A stretch of 64,000 bases of DNA from Gryllotalpicola protaetiae (lineage in GTDB: Bacteria; Actinomycetota; Actinomycetes; Actinomycetales; Microbacteriaceae): the NCBI RefSeq assembly GCF_003627055.1, contig NZ_CP032624.1, forward strand, positions 992,001-1,056,000. Reading direction: 5' to 3'. Below the pieces are notes generated by a model, which made no database searches, was not told the DNA's origin, and worked only from the letters and a program-made list of their open reading frames with translations. Position 1 is the stretch's first letter; every line of letters starts with the position of its first letter. Below, in pieces: positions 26,074-35,419 of the stretch. The position numbers were made by a program, and so were the translations under genes.

Positions 26074-26942
26074 CCGTTCACATCGGCGAACACGCCATCG
26101 GCGAGAATCAGCCCGTCTACGTCATCGGAGAGATCGGGCTCAATCACAACGGCGACGTCGAGATCGCCAAGCAGCTCATCGACGTGGCGGCGGATGCCGG
26201 GGCCCAGGCCGTCAAGTTCCAGAAGCGCACGCCCGAGATCTCCACGCCCGAGCACATGAAGAACACGCCGCGCTCGACGCCGTGGGGCGACATGACGTAC
26301 CTCGAGTACCGCTACCGGGTCGAGTTCTCTCGCGAGCAGTACATCGAGATCGGCGACCACGCCACCCTGCGGGGCCTCGACTGGTTCGCGTCCCCGTGGG
26401 ACGTGCCGTCGGTCGATTTCCTCGAGGACCTGAACGTCTGCGCGTACAAGGTCGCGTCGGCATCCGTCACCGATCTCGAACTGCTCGACGCGATGGCGGC
26501 GACCGGCAAGCCCGTCATCCTGTCCACCGGCATGTCGACGCTGGAGGAGATCGACGCGGCCGTCGCGCGCTTCGACCGCGACAAGCTCGTGCTGCTGCAC
26601 GCCACCTCGACCTACCCGCTGCCCGCCGAAGAGGCGAACCTGCGCATGATCGGCTCGCTCGACGAGCGCTACGCGGGCATCCCGGTGGGCTACTCGGGGC
26701 ACGAGCCCGGCCTGCAGATCTCGATCGCGGCCGTCGCGCTGGGCGCCGTCGCCGTCGAGCGCCACATCACGCTCGACCGCACCATGTGGGGCTCCGACCA
26801 CGCCGCGTCGCTCGAGCCGCACGGCCTGCAGAACCTCGTGCGCGACATCCGTATCATCGAGCAGGCCATGGGCGACGGGGTGAAGCGCGTGTTCCCGGGT
26901 GAAGAGGCCCCCAAGGCCAAGCTGCGCCGCGTCGGGGCCTGA
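26070..26942 (+). CDS. neuB: N-acetylneuraminate synthase family protein (NeuB-like), lacks SAF domain
   Basis: 290 aa TIM barrel that condenses PEP with a sugar. Seen: VYVIGEIGLNHNGDVEIAKQ, AQAVKFQKRTPE, WFASPWD, YKVASASVTDLELL, PVILSTGMSTLEEID, LLHATSTYPLP, VGYSGHEPG, AVERHITLDRTMWGSDHAASL. These are the full catalytic set. Normal NeuB is about 340-350 aa with a C-terminal antifreeze-like SAF domain that helps close the partner's active site; here the protein stops after the barrel. ATG overlaps the neuA stop. Confidence 0.88.
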   Translation: MTVHIGEHAIGENQPVYVIGEIGLNHNGDVEIAKQLIDVAADAGAQAVKFQKRTPEISTPEHMKNTPRSTPWGDMTYLEYRYRVEFSREQYIEIGDHATLRGLDWFASPWDVPSVDFLEDLNVCAYKVASASVTDLELLDAMAATGKPVILSTGMSTLEEIDAAVARFDRDKLVLLHATSTYPLPAEEANLRMIGSLDERYAGIPVGYSGHEPGLQISIAAVALGAVAVERHITLDRTMWGSDHAASLEPHGLQNLVRDIRIIEQAMGDGVKRVFPGEEAPKAKLRRVGA

Positions 26943-26947
26943 CCGCA

Positions 26948-28246
26948 TTGCCCCGCCGCATCCTCGGCGTCATCGACTCCGACTCGTACGCGAAGTGGGG
27001 CGCCTCGCTGCTCGCCCAGCTCGGTCCGGAGTGGGCCGTCGAGCTCGTGACGGTCGCCTCCAGACTGGCCGCGAGTGACGCGCAACTCGCGTTCGCGCTC
27101 GCCGGCACCGGGTTCCGGCCGGATGCCGCGCCGCGCGCCTCTCTGCAGCAGATCGTCGACCGCCTGAGCCTCGAGGGGCACGACGCCGTCTTCGTCTCGA
27201 CGAGCGGTGCGGTCGCGGAGGCCGTCATCACCGAGATCACCCAGCGGGTGAAGCCGCGCCCGGTGATCATGACGGGACTTCCGGGCATCTCGACGCCCGC
27301 GAAGTACAAGGGGCTGTTCCGGCGGGCGCAGGCCGACCTGTTCGTGCTGCACAGCCACCGGGAGATCCGCGAATACCAGGAGCTCTCGACGCGCCGCGGC
27401 ATTGCGCACAACTTCGTGCTCGCGACGCTGCCGTTCCTCGAGCAGCGTGAGGCGGTGCCGGAGTGGACCGGGGAGCGCGACAGCATCGTGTTCGCGGCGC
27501 AACCCGGCGTTCCGCACGCGATCGCCGAACGGCGCGCGGTGGTCGGCTGGCTCGTTCAGGCGGCGCGCACCCACCCGGATCTGCGTGTCGTCATCAAGGT
27601 GCGCGCCCAGGCCGGCGAGCGCCAGACGCACCGGGAGCGGCACCCGTATGCAGAGCTCGTGCCGCCGGACGCGCCGAGCAACCTCGTCGTCGAGGGCGGG
27701 TCGATGCTCGCGCACCTCGCGCGCGCGGTCGGCTTCGTCACGGTGAGCTCGACCGCGGCGATCGAGGCCATCGCCGCCGATGTGCCGAGCCTCGTGCTCA
27801 CCGACTTCGGCGTGAGCGGCGACCTCATCAACGAGGTGTTCGTCGGCAGCGGGCTGCTCGGGCCGTCGCGCGATCTGGTCGCCGCGCGCTTCCGCCAGGT
27901 CGACCCGCGCTGGCGGCATGACAACTACTTCCATGCCGCGTCGGACAACGACTGGCAGACGCAGCTCGCGGCGGCTGCCGAGCTGCGCGACGCAGGCATC
28001 CTGCCCGCTCGCCCCGCGAAGCGTCGCAGCCGCGGCGGCGCGCTGCGCCGCGCGTGGGACCGCAAGCGCGCCTTCGGGTCTTACGACCACACGCCGCTCG
28101 GCTACCTCGCTGCAACGGTCGGCTACCCCGTGCTGTCCGCCCGCCGGGCGCTCGCATCGATGCGCTCCCGGGCGGCCGCGGCGCCGGTCATCGACGCGCG
28201 CGCCGAGAACGACGAGGACGTCACAGCTCCCGTCGCGCGCGGGTAG
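26948..28246 (+). CDS. DUF6716 putative glycosyltransferase
   Basis: 432 aa. No signal peptide. It looks like the GT-B-like DUF6716 family: N-terminal Rossmann-like half (RRILGVIDSDSYAKWGASLL), middle VIMTGLPGISTPAKYKGLFRRAQADLFVLHS, and C-terminal half with VVIKVRAQAGERQTHRERHPY and VSSTAAIEAIAADVPSLVLTDFG, a donor-site type segment. TTG start 5 nt after neuB-like, so one operon. Likely transfers the activated nonulosonic sugar; inference from context. Its 3' end overlaps truA tail to tail by 26 bp. Confidence 0.72.
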   Translation: MPRRILGVIDSDSYAKWGASLLAQLGPEWAVELVTVASRLAASDAQLAFALAGTGFRPDAAPRASLQQIVDRLSLEGHDAVFVSTSGAVAEAVITEITQRVKPRPVIMTGLPGISTPAKYKGLFRRAQADLFVLHSHREIREYQELSTRRGIAHNFVLATLPFLEQREAVPEWTGERDSIVFAAQPGVPHAIAERRAVVGWLVQAARTHPDLRVVIKVRAQAGERQTHRERHPYAELVPPDAPSNLVVEGGSMLAHLARAVGFVTVSSTAAIEAIAADVPSLVLTDFGVSGDLINEVFVGSGLLGPSRDLVAARFRQVDPRWRHDNYFHAASDNDWQTQLAAAAELRDAGILPARPAKRRSRGGALRRAWDRKRAFGSYDHTPLGYLAATVGYPVLSARRALASMRSRAAAAPVIDARAENDEDVTAPVARG

Positions 28247-29096
28247 CCGCGGCGCGAGCCGCGAGCTCTCCGTCGGCCGGGTAGCCGACCTCGATGAGTG
28301 TGAGCCCCTTCGCCGGCATCACCTTGAAGGCGCTGGTGCGTGCGCCCACGTCGAGGATCAGGGCGAGATCGGATGCTTCGAGCCGCCCCTCCCCCACAGC
28401 GACGCAGCCGCCCACGAGCGCCCTGACCATGCTGTGGCAGAACGCGTCGGCCTGCAGTGCGGCCACCAGCACGCCGGCCCCGTCGCGCCGCCAGTCGAAT
28501 CGCTGCAGCGTGCGGATCGTCGTGGCGCCCTCACGCGGCTTGCAGTACGCGGCGAAGTCGTGCAGACCGATGAGGCCCTGCGCGGCCGACTGCATCGCAT
28601 CGGCGTCGAGGGCGGCCGGCCACCACACGGTCCGATGCCGCTGCGCGGGGTCACGGGTCTCTGGTCGGTCGCCCACGCGGTACTCGTAGCGTCGCCACAC
28701 CGCAGAGAAACGGGCGTCGAACCCCTCCGGCGCGATACCGCCGCGCGTGACCACGACGTCGGCGCTCGCGCCGAGGATGCCGTTCAAGCGGTAAGCGAGT
28801 GCTGCGCCGGCATCCGCCGGGTGTCCGTCCGGAAGTCGCACGTGCCGCAACGCGTTCACCTGCTCGTGGTCGAGGTCGAGGTGCACCACCTGGTCGGCCG
28901 CGTGCACGCCGGCATCCGTGCGCCCCGCCACCACGAGCGCGGGGGTCGGAGGGGTGCGGCGCAACAGCTTGTCCAGGGCCTCTTCGAGCACGCCCTGCAC
29001 GGTGCGCAGCCCCGGCTGCCGCGCCCATCCGCTGAAGTCGGTGCCGTCGTAGGCGACGTGGAGCCGGATCCGGGTGGTGGGTGCTGGCTCGGACAT
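28221..29096 (-). CDS. truA: tRNA pseudouridine(38-40) synthase TruA
   Basis: 291 aa. Seen: RLHVAYDGTDFSGWARQPGLRTVQG near the start, catalytic D61 in AGRTDAGVHA, RYEYRV, FHNFT-like region HDFAAYCKPREGATTIRTL, and FCHSMVRALVGGCVAVGEGR. ATG 29096 (MSEPAPT) is preferred; an in-frame ATG at 29105 is equally possible. Lies after ychJ, as often downstream of rplQ in actinobacteria. Confidence 0.95.
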   Translation of the reverse strand: MSEPAPTTRIRLHVAYDGTDFSGWARQPGLRTVQGVLEEALDKLLRRTPPTPALVVAGRTDAGVHAADQVVHLDLDHEQVNALRHVRLPDGHPADAGAALAYRLNGILGASADVVVTRGGIAPEGFDARFSAVWRRYEYRVGDRPETRDPAQRHRTVWWPAALDADAMQSAAQGLIGLHDFAAYCKPREGATTIRTLQRFDWRRDGAGVLVAALQADAFCHSMVRALVGGCVAVGEGRLEASDLALILDVGARTSAFKVMPAKGLTLIEVGYPADGELAARAAATRARREL

Positions 29097-29113
29097 CCCG
29101 CCCATGGTATCGA

Positions 29114-29518
29114 TCAGTCGGGCAGCAGCTCGCCGTCGACATAGAGCCACGCGCCGGCCGCGCGCTCGAAGCGACTGCGCTCGTGCAGCACGCCGCGATC
29201 GTCGCCCTGCCGCCATCTCGCGCGGAACTCGACGGTGCCCGTCGTGTCGAACGGGCCGCCGCCCGCGCTCCGCAGCACGTCGAGGCGGCGCCACACGACG
29301 TCCGGCTCCGTGTCGAGAGACGTGGGCCTGGTCGACGGATGCCACGAGGACAGCACGTACGCCGTGTCCCCGAGTGCGAAGGCGCAGTAGCGGCTGCGCA
29401 TCAGCTGCTCGGCGGTAGCCGCTCGCCGGGCGCCGACGTGGATGGGGCCGCAGCATTCCCCGTAGCTCAGCCCGCTTCCGCACGGACAGCGGGTTCCGGC
29501 ATCCGTCACATCACCCAT
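29114..29518 (-). CDS. ychJ: YchJ-family SEC-C motif protein
   Basis: 134 aa. N-terminal zinc-type SEC-C motif with Cys11, Cys13, Cys22, Cys23 (CPCGSG ... YGECCGPIH), then the NTF2-like YchJ domain (ATAEQLMRSRYCAFALGDTAYVLSSWHPSTRP). Function unknown. ATG at 29518 chosen since the SEC-C motif begins 10 residues later; the upstream open frame runs through the rplQ terminator. The frame ends 17 nt before truA. Confidence 0.88.
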   Translation of the reverse strand: MGDVTDAGTRCPCGSGLSYGECCGPIHVGARRAATAEQLMRSRYCAFALGDTAYVLSSWHPSTRPTSLDTEPDVVWRRLDVLRSAGGGPFDTTGTVEFRARWRQGDDRGVLHERSRFERAAGAWLYVDGELLPD

Positions 29519-29541
29519 TCTGCTTCGTCGCGGTGCGATAG

Positions 29542-29578
29542 AGAACGCCCCGCGGCTCGTGCGAGCGCGGGGCGTTCT
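29542..29578 (-). terminator. Terminator hairpin after rplQ
   Basis: 13-bp perfect stem AGAACGCCCCGCG/CGCGGGGCGTTCT enclosing a small CTCG/CGAG hairpin. It lies 26 nt beyond the rplQ stop. The U-tract is poor. Confidence 0.7.
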
Positions 29579-29603
29579 GAACGACGTGACGTCGGAGCCG
29601 GTG

Positions 29604-30176
29604 CTACTCGGCCTTCTCCTCGGCTGCCGGAGTCTCCTCGGCGACGGCCTCGGCCTCATCGGTGACCTCAGCGGTCTCCTCGACGGGAGCCTCAGCAACC
29701 TCGGCGTCCTCGGCGGCCGCGGTCTCGGCGACCTCGGTCTCCTCGGCGGCGGGCTCCTCGACGGACTCCTCCACGACGGGGGCGGCGGCCGGCTTGGCCT
29801 TCTTCGCCTTCGGCGTGACGGGCTCGAGTACGAGCTCGATCACCGCGAGGGGCGCGTTGTCACCCTTACGGAAGCCGGTCTTGACGATGCGGGTGTAGCC
29901 GCCCTCGCGGTCGGCGACGAGCGGGGCGATCTGCGTGAACAGCTCGTGCACGACCGACTTGTCCTTGATGACGGCAAGGACGCGGCGGCGGGAGTGCAGG
30001 TCGCCGCGCTTCGCGAAGGTGATCAGGCGCTCGGCGACCGGACGAAGGCGCTTGGCCTTGGTCTCGGTCGTCTGGATCGACTTGTGCGTGAACAGGCTGG
30101 CCGCCAGGTTCGCGAGGAGCAGGCGCTCGTGGGCGGGGCCGCCTCCGAGGCGGGGGCCCTTCGTGGGCTTGGGCAT
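29604..30176 (-). CDS. rplQ: 50S ribosomal protein L17 (bL17) with long acidic tail
   Basis: 190 aa. Core about 1-120: [70 protein letters not shown]. Residues about 121-190 are a low-complexity Glu/Ala/Val tail that standard L17 lacks; tails of this type are known in actinobacterial L17. Last gene of the rpsM-rpsK-rpoA-rplQ group. Confidence 0.97.
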   Translation of the reverse strand: MPKPTKGPRLGGGPAHERLLLANLAASLFTHKSIQTTETKAKRLRPVAERLITFAKRGDLHSRRRVLAVIKDKSVVHELFTQIAPLVADREGGYTRIVKTGFRKGDNAPLAVIELVLEPVTPKAKKAKPAAAPVVEESVEEPAAEETEVAETAAAEDAEVAEAPVEETAEVTDEAEAVAEETPAAEEKAE

Positions 30177-30273
30177 TGTGGTTCTCCGTCTTACTTAGCG
30201 CCGCCGCTTCGGCGGCGCGGGCTTCGCAGCTTGGCTAGGCCGCAGGAAAGGTTGGTGGTCGACGGGCGAGAAC

Positions 30274-31260
30274 TTAGTTCTCGTCCTCGAAGCCGCTGTA
30301 GAAGTGGGCCCCGTCGAACCCGGGAACCGAGTCCTTGAGGGACAGGCCCATCTCCGTCAGCTTCTCCTTGACCTCATCCACCGACTTCTGGCCGAAGTTG
30401 CGGATGTTCATGAGCTGCGTCTCAGAAAGGGAGACCAGCTCGCTGACGGTGTTGATGCCCTCGCGCTTGAGGCAGTTGTACGAGCGGACCGACAGGTCGA
30501 GGTCCTCGATCGGCATGGACAGCTCGGAGCTGAGGACCGCGTCGACCGGCGCGGGGCCGATCTCGATGCCCTCTGCCTGGTTGTTCAGCTCGCGGGCGAG
30601 GCCGAACAGCTCGACCAGGGTGCGGCCGGCCGAGGCGATCGCGTCGCGGGGGCTGATCGCCGGCTTCGTCTCGACATCGACGACGAGGCGGTCGAAGTCG
30701 GTGCGCTCGCCGGCACGGGTGGCCTCGACGCGGTAGGTGACCTTGAGCACCGGCGAGTAGATCGAGTCGACCGGGATCTGACCGGCCTCGCTGAACTCGC
30801 TGCGGTTCTGCTGCGCAGAGACGTAGCCGCGGCCGCGCTCGATCGTCAGCTCGATCTCGAGCTTGGCCTTGTCGTTGAGCGTCGCGATGACGAGCTCGGG
30901 GTTGTGGATCTCGACACCCGCCGGGGCGGAGATGTCAGCGGCCGTGACCTCGCCGGCGCCCTGCTTGCGCAGGTAGGCGGTGATGGGCTCGTCGTGCTCG
31001 CTCGAGACGACCAGGCCCTTGATGTTCAGGATGACCTCGGTGACATCCTCTTTCACGCCGGGCACCGTGCTGAACTCGTGCAGCACGCCGTCGATGCGGA
31101 TGCTCGTGACCGCGGCGCCCGGGATGGACGAGAGCAGCGTGCGGCGGAGCGAGTTGCCGAGGGTGTAGCCGAAGCCCGGCTCCAGCGGCTCGATGACGAA
31201 CCGCGAGCGGAACTCCGAGATCGACTCTTCGGTCAGAGTAGGACGCTGTGCAATGAGCAC
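30274..31260 (-). CDS. rpoA: DNA-directed RNA polymerase subunit alpha
   Basis: 328 aa. N-terminal assembly domain with [39 protein letters not shown] (beta and beta-prime contacts), linker near 230-245, and alpha-CTD with [21 protein letters not shown] and [16 protein letters not shown] (UP-element and activator contacts). GTG start at 31260 preceded by AAAGGA. No rpsD lies between rpsK and rpoA. Confidence 0.98.
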   Translation of the reverse strand: MLIAQRPTLTEESISEFRSRFVIEPLEPGFGYTLGNSLRRTLLSSIPGAAVTSIRIDGVLHEFSTVPGVKEDVTEVILNIKGLVVSSEHDEPITAYLRKQGAGEVTAADISAPAGVEIHNPELVIATLNDKAKLEIELTIERGRGYVSAQQNRSEFSEAGQIPVDSIYSPVLKVTYRVEATRAGERTDFDRLVVDVETKPAISPRDAIASAGRTLVELFGLARELNNQAEGIEIGPAPVDAVLSSELSMPIEDLDLSVRSYNCLKREGINTVSELVSLSETQLMNIRNFGQKSVDEVKEKLTEMGLSLKDSVPGFDGAHFYSGFEDEN

Positions 31261-31340
31261 TGTTGATTCCTTTCGGCTAAGGGTCCGCTATATGACCCTT
31301 GCGAGAGTGGATTTTTGAGTTATTGAAAAAGCAGTTCGGG

Positions 31341-31370
31341 GTGCGGATGCCTCAGCCGAGGCATCCGCAC
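31341..31370 (-). terminator. GGATGCC-type hairpin between rpsK and rpoA
   Basis: 13-bp perfect stem GTGCGGATGCCTC/GAGGCATCCGCAC, loop AGCC, with a T5 run about 13 nt further on the minus strand. It sits 17 nt after the rpsK stop, inside what is normally one operon and where rpsD is often found. Confidence 0.6.
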
Positions 31371-31386
31371 CGCGACAGTGTCCTGG

Positions 31387-31785
31387 TTAGACGCGACGAC
31401 GCTTCGGCGGGCGGGCGCCGTTGTGAGCCTGCGGCGTCACGTCGGTGATGCTGCCCACCTCGAGGCCTGCGGCCTGAAGCGAGCGGATCGCGGTCTCGCG
31501 GCCCGAGCCGGGGCCCTTCACGAAGACGTCGACCTTCTTCATGCCGTGCTCCTGCGCCTGGCGGGCTGCCGACTCCGCGGCCGTCTGCGCGGCGTACGGG
31601 GTCGACTTGCGCGAGCCCTTGAAGCCCACGCCGCCGGCGGAGGCCCAGCTGATCACAGCACCGGTCGTGTCGGTGATCGACACGATCGTGTTGTTGAACG
31701 TGCTCTTGATGTGGGCCTGGCCCACAGCGATGTTCTTCTTCTCCTTGCGGCGCGGCTTGCGCGCAGCCGTCTTAGGTGCAGCCAT
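31387..31785 (-). CDS. rpsK: 30S ribosomal protein S11 (uS11)
   Basis: 132 aa. Seen: [88 protein letters not shown]. Normal length with the Lys/Arg-rich start typical of actinobacteria. 36 nt after rpsM. Confidence 0.98.
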   Translation of the reverse strand: MAAPKTAARKPRRKEKKNIAVGQAHIKSTFNNTIVSITDTTGAVISWASAGGVGFKGSRKSTPYAAQTAAESAARQAQEHGMKKVDVFVKGPGSGRETAIRSLQAAGLEVGSITDVTPQAHNGARPPKRRRV

Positions 31786-31821
31786 TTGTGTCTATCTCTC
31801 CTGGAATCCGTGGGCCCGCGA

Positions 31822-32202
31822 TTACTTGCGGCCGGCCTTCTTCTTGCCGGCGACGGTGCGCTTCGGGCCCTTACGGGTGCGAGCGTTCGTCTTGGTGCGC
31901 TGCCCGCGCACCGGGAGGCCACGGCGGTGGCGCAGACCCTCGTAGGAGCCGATCTCGACCTTGCGACGGATGTCGGCCTGAACCTCGCGGCGGAGGTCAC
32001 CCTCGACCTTGAAGGATCCCTCGATGTAGTCGCGGAGGGCGACGAGCTGGTCGTCGGTCAGGTCCTTGACCCGAATGTCCCCCGAGATACCGGTGGCGGC
32101 GAGGGTCTGAAGCGACCGGGTGCGACCGACACCGTAGATGTACGTCAGTGCGATCTCCACGCGCTTCTCGCGCGGGATGTCAACGCCTGCAAGACGTGCC
32201 AT
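31822..32202 (-). CDS. rpsM: 30S ribosomal protein S13 (uS13)
   Basis: 126 aa. Seen: [43 protein letters not shown], and the RNA-binding [22 protein letters not shown] end. ATG at 32202, behind AGGAGAAAGCC. rpmJ lies 146 nt upstream. Confidence 0.98.
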   Translation of the reverse strand: MARLAGVDIPREKRVEIALTYIYGVGRTRSLQTLAATGISGDIRVKDLTDDQLVALRDYIEGSFKVEGDLRREVQADIRRKVEIGSYEGLRHRRGLPVRGQRTKTNARTRKGPKRTVAGKKKAGRK

Positions 32203-32348
32203 GTTGGCTTTCTCCTGTAGATGAGTGGAGGTGTGGAGCAGCGCCGGTGCCCGGGCCTCCAACCCGAGGTGTCCCCGCCGAAGCGGTTCTGGCGCTGCCT
32301 GTTCTGTGTGAAGTTATGAACGGATGCTTACGGCTCCGAAGCTTGCGA

Positions 32349-32465
32349 CTAACCCTGGCGCTGCTTGTGGCGCGGGTTCGACGAGCAGATGACCATGACC
32401 CGACCGTTGCGGCGGATGATCTTGCAGTGCTCGCAGATGCGCTTGACTGAGGGCTTGACCTTCAT
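32349..32465 (-). CDS. rpmJ: 50S ribosomal protein L36 (bL36), zinc-ribbon form
   Basis: 38 aa: [20 protein letters not shown], then [18 protein letters not shown]. Cys11, Cys14, Cys27 and His33 form the zinc site, so this is the C+ type. ATG at 32463-32465, TAG stop at 32349-32351. Lies between infA (69 nt) and rpsM, the standard place. Confidence 0.97.
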   Translation of the reverse strand: MKVKPSVKRICEHCKIIRRNGRVMVICSSNPRHKQRQG

Positions 32466-32534
32466 TGAGTTGTTTCCTTCGCTGTCATCGTGCGCCTGCC
32501 TGGAAGGCAGGGCCGTTACTTGTGCAGCGACTTC

Positions 32535-32756
32535 CTACTTGTAGCGGTAGACGATACGGCCGCGGGTCAGGTCGTAAGGGCTCAGCTCGACGATCACGCG
32601 GTCCTCAGGGAGGATGCGGATGTAGTGCTGACGCATCTTGCCGCTGATGTGGGCAAGAACCTTGTGACCGTTCGTCAGCTCAACGCGGAACATCGCGTTG
32701 GGAAGAGCCTCGACCACAGATCCTTCGATCTCGATGACGCCGTCTTTTTTGGCCAT
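32535..32756 (-). CDS. infA: Translation initiation factor IF-1
   Basis: 73 aa, one S1/OB fold. Seen: [70 protein letters not shown] at 32756. Heads infA-rpmJ-rpsM-rpsK after a 174-bp gap (32757-32930) that probably carries a promoter; none could be assigned with confidence. Confidence 0.98.
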   Translation of the reverse strand: MAKKDGVIEIEGSVVEALPNAMFRVELTNGHKVLAHISGKMRQHYIRILPEDRVIVELSPYDLTRGRIVYRYK

Positions 32757-32930
32757 AACCTACTGTCGCTAAGAAGTGAAGAATTCGCTGTTCGTGCGGG
32801 GGATGTGATGCCTTGTACGTTGCACGACGCGCACCCTGAAACGGGCGCAAGACACCAAAGATCAATCGTACCCGAAGTGTTCCCTTAACGCGAGTTCGGG
32901 CGTAAGCTCACATGCCTTCCGGCGTGTTGC

Positions 32931-33839
32931 CTATTCGCGGCGCGCCAGCAGAGCGGCGTTGAGCTTGTCGCTCAGCTCGCGATCGACGGTGATCGACTTC
33001 CCGTCCACCTGGGTGATCGGGGTGGCGAGCTTCACGCTCGATAGCAGCCAGAGACCGTCAGAATCGAGCAGTTCGGATGCCTCGACCAGCCGATCCTCCG
33101 TCGCGAGCCCCCACTGCGCGGCGATCGCGAACACACTGAGCTGCGTCGTCCCCGGCAGGATGCCGATGTCGGTCTTCGGCGTGATGAGGGTGTCGCCGCG
33201 GCGCAGCAGCACGCTCGACTGCGGCGCCTCCATCACGAAGCCGTCGGACGAGAGGTAGATCGCGTTGTCAGCTCCGCGGCGTGCGGCCTCGCGCAGCGTG
33301 GCCATGTTCACGGCGTACGACAGCGTCTTCGCCCCCGGCAGCAGCCACGGCGCGTGCTCCGAGAGGTCGTGCCGGTAGCCGCGGTCGAGCGTGACGACCT
33401 TCCAGCCCTCCGTGCGGTTCGCGAAGTCGTCGTCGGCGACCGTGGCGATCAGCCAGCCCGTCGAGCGGCCAGCGCCCTCGACACCGCGCGACAGCACCAG
33501 CTTGATGCCGCCCTGCCTGTCCGTCGGCAGCGCGTCGCCCGCGACCCTCATCGCGACCCGCCACTGCTCCAGGTTCGGCGCGGGCAGCTCGAGCAGCTCG
33601 GCCGAGTTCGCGAGGCGCCAGAAGTGCGCGTCGACGGCCTGCGGGCACCCCTCGAGCACGCCGAGCGTCTCGAACACGCCGTCGCCGCGCGTCGCGGAGA
33701 GGTCGGTGCCGAGCACGATCGGCTCGTCGGCACGCACGCGGCGCACGGTGGACTCCCACCCGGCGGCCGGCTCCGTCGCGCCCGCAGGGGCGACGTCGAC
33801 GAGGAAGACGATGGGGTCGGATGCTGGCACGATCTCCAC
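32931..33839 (-). CDS. Class IV aminotransferase, aminodeoxychorismate-lyase-like
   Basis: 302 aa PLP fold-type IV enzyme. Seen: ATRGDGVFETLGVLEG, catalytic Lys in LPGAKTLSYAVNMATLREA, EAPQSSVLLRRGDTLITPKTDIGILPGTTQLSV. These match PabC/IlvE/DAAT relatives; PabC (p-aminobenzoate step of folate synthesis) is likeliest, but D-amino-acid or branched-chain activity cannot be excluded. GTG start at 33839. It is inserted between map and infA. Confidence 0.82.
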   Translation of the reverse strand: MEIVPASDPIVFLVDVAPAGATEPAAGWESTVRRVRADEPIVLGTDLSATRGDGVFETLGVLEGCPQAVDAHFWRLANSAELLELPAPNLEQWRVAMRVAGDALPTDRQGGIKLVLSRGVEGAGRSTGWLIATVADDDFANRTEGWKVVTLDRGYRHDLSEHAPWLLPGAKTLSYAVNMATLREAARRGADNAIYLSSDGFVMEAPQSSVLLRRGDTLITPKTDIGILPGTTQLSVFAIAAQWGLATEDRLVEASELLDSDGLWLLSSVKLATPITQVDGKSITVDRELSDKLNAALLARRE

Positions 33840-33929
33840 CCTAGAGCGCGCGAGGGATTCGCAGGCTCGTGAGGGGTTTCGGCACCAGAGGTCCCTTCCG
33901 ATCGTGCGAAGCCCTCGGGCGAGCGCGGG

Positions 33930-34766
33930 CTACGCGATCGGCGTCGGGGTGATGCCGTACTGTGCGAGCCCTGCCGCGCCGCCGTCTGCGGCGGTGAGCA
34001 CCCAGATGCCGTCCTTGTGCACGGCCACGCTGTGCTCCCAGTGGGCGGCGGCCGAGCCGTCTTCGGTGACGACAGTCCAGCCGTCGTCGCGCACGTAGGT
34101 GTCGGCGCTGCCGAGCGTCAGCATCGGCTCGATCGCGACGACGAGGCCGGGGCGCACCTCGGGCCCGCGCTGGCGCACGGCGTAGTTGAACACGGGCGGG
34201 TCCTCGTGCATCGAACGGCCGATACCGTGGCCGATGTAGTCGGTGAGGATGCCGTAGTCGCCCTGCGACTCGATGTACTCCTCGATCGCCGCTCCGACCT
34301 CGTTGAGGTGCTTCGCCGAGTAGAGCTGGGCGATGCCGCGCCACAGCGACTGCTCGGTGACGCGGTTCAGCTCGCGCCGCGCGGCGACCTTGTCGGGGCT
34401 GCTCGGGTCGTCGACCACGAAGGTGCGGGCAGCGTCCCCGTTCCAGCCCTGCGGCGAGATCGCACCGGAGTCGATGGACACGATGTCACCGGCTGCGACC
34501 GTGAGCGGGCCGGGCACCCCGTGCACGACCTCGTCGTTGACCGACGCGCAGATCGTGTGGAAGTAACCGTGCTCGAGCTTGAAGTTGGCCTTCAGACCGC
34601 GCGCCTCGATGGCCCCCTCGGCGGCCGCGTCGAGCTCGATGGTCGTGACCCCGGGCGCGACGATCGCCTCGACCGCGTCGAGGCTGGCCGCCGTCGCGAG
34701 ACCGGGCTCGATCATGAGCCGCAACTGCGCGGGCGACTTGTAGATGGACTTGCGGAGCGAGCGCAT
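33930..34766 (-). CDS. map: Type I methionine aminopeptidase
   Basis: 278 aa. Metal ligands visible in order: Asp in DIVSIDSGAI, Asp in GWNGDAARTF, His in YIGHGIGRSMHEDP, Glu in VVAIEPMLTLG, Glu in VTEDGSAAAHWEHS; substrate His in HGYFHTICASVNDEVVHGVP. ATG at 34766, 11 nt after adk. In the usual secY-adk-map order. Confidence 0.96.
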   Translation of the reverse strand: MRSLRKSIYKSPAQLRLMIEPGLATAASLDAVEAIVAPGVTTIELDAAAEGAIEARGLKANFKLEHGYFHTICASVNDEVVHGVPGPLTVAAGDIVSIDSGAISPQGWNGDAARTFVVDDPSSPDKVAARRELNRVTEQSLWRGIAQLYSAKHLNEVGAAIEEYIESQGDYGILTDYIGHGIGRSMHEDPPVFNYAVRQRGPEVRPGLVVAIEPMLTLGSADTYVRDDGWTVVTEDGSAAAHWEHSVAVHKDGIWVLTAADGGAAGLAQYGITPTPIA

Positions 34767-34777
34767 TGCTGGCGCGG

Positions 34778-35419
34778 TCAGGCCGCGTTGGCGCTGTCGG
34801 AACCCGGGCGGCGGATGCCGCGCGCCTCGAGCCCTTCGTGGATGCGCTCCGCGACCTCGTCGATCGTGCCGAGGCCGTCGACGGTGACCAGCACCCCGCG
34901 CTGGCCGAAGACGTCGACGAGCGGGGCGGTCTGCTCCTCATAGACGTCGAGGCGGTGACGGATGACGTCTTCGGTGTCGTCGGCTCGGCCCTGCTCGGCC
35001 GCGCGCTTGAGCAGCCGCTCGACCACGTGGTCGGTGTCGGCGGTGAGCTGCACGACCGCGTCGATCCGCGCGCCGTGACCGGCGAGCCACTCGTCGAGGA
35101 ACGCCACCTGGCCCGTCGTGCGGGGGTAGCCGTCGAGCAGGAACCCGTTCGCGGCATCCGCCTGGCTGAGCCGGTCGGCGATGATCTCGTTGGTCAGCTC
35201 GTCCGGCACGTATGCGCCCGTCGACGTGATCGCCTTGACCTGCAGGCCGAGGGGCGTCTCGTTCTTGATGTTGTCGCGGAAGATGTCACCGGTGGACACG
35301 GCGGGGATGCCGAGGGACTGGGCGATGAATACGGCCTGTGTGCCTTTGCCTGCCCCGGGGGGACCGACGATGAGCAGGCGGGCGCCCCCCTGCGTGTTCT
35401 CTGCGATGGCTTCCGTCAA
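34778..35419 (-). CDS. adk: Adenylate kinase
   Basis: 213 aa. P-loop [10 protein letters not shown] at residues 19-28, [20 protein letters not shown], and a short lid ([26 protein letters not shown]) without the zinc-binding insert. TTG start at 35419 is read because it forms a TTGA overlap with the secY stop; the first ten residues are an extra leader relative to common Adk. Confidence 0.95.
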   Translation of the reverse strand: MTEAIAENTQGGARLLIVGPPGAGKGTQAVFIAQSLGIPAVSTGDIFRDNIKNETPLGLQVKAITSTGAYVPDELTNEIIADRLSQADAANGFLLDGYPRTTGQVAFLDEWLAGHGARIDAVVQLTADTDHVVERLLKRAAEQGRADDTEDVIRHRLDVYEEQTAPLVDVFGQRGVLVTVDGLGTIDEVAERIHEGLEARGIRRPGSDSANAA

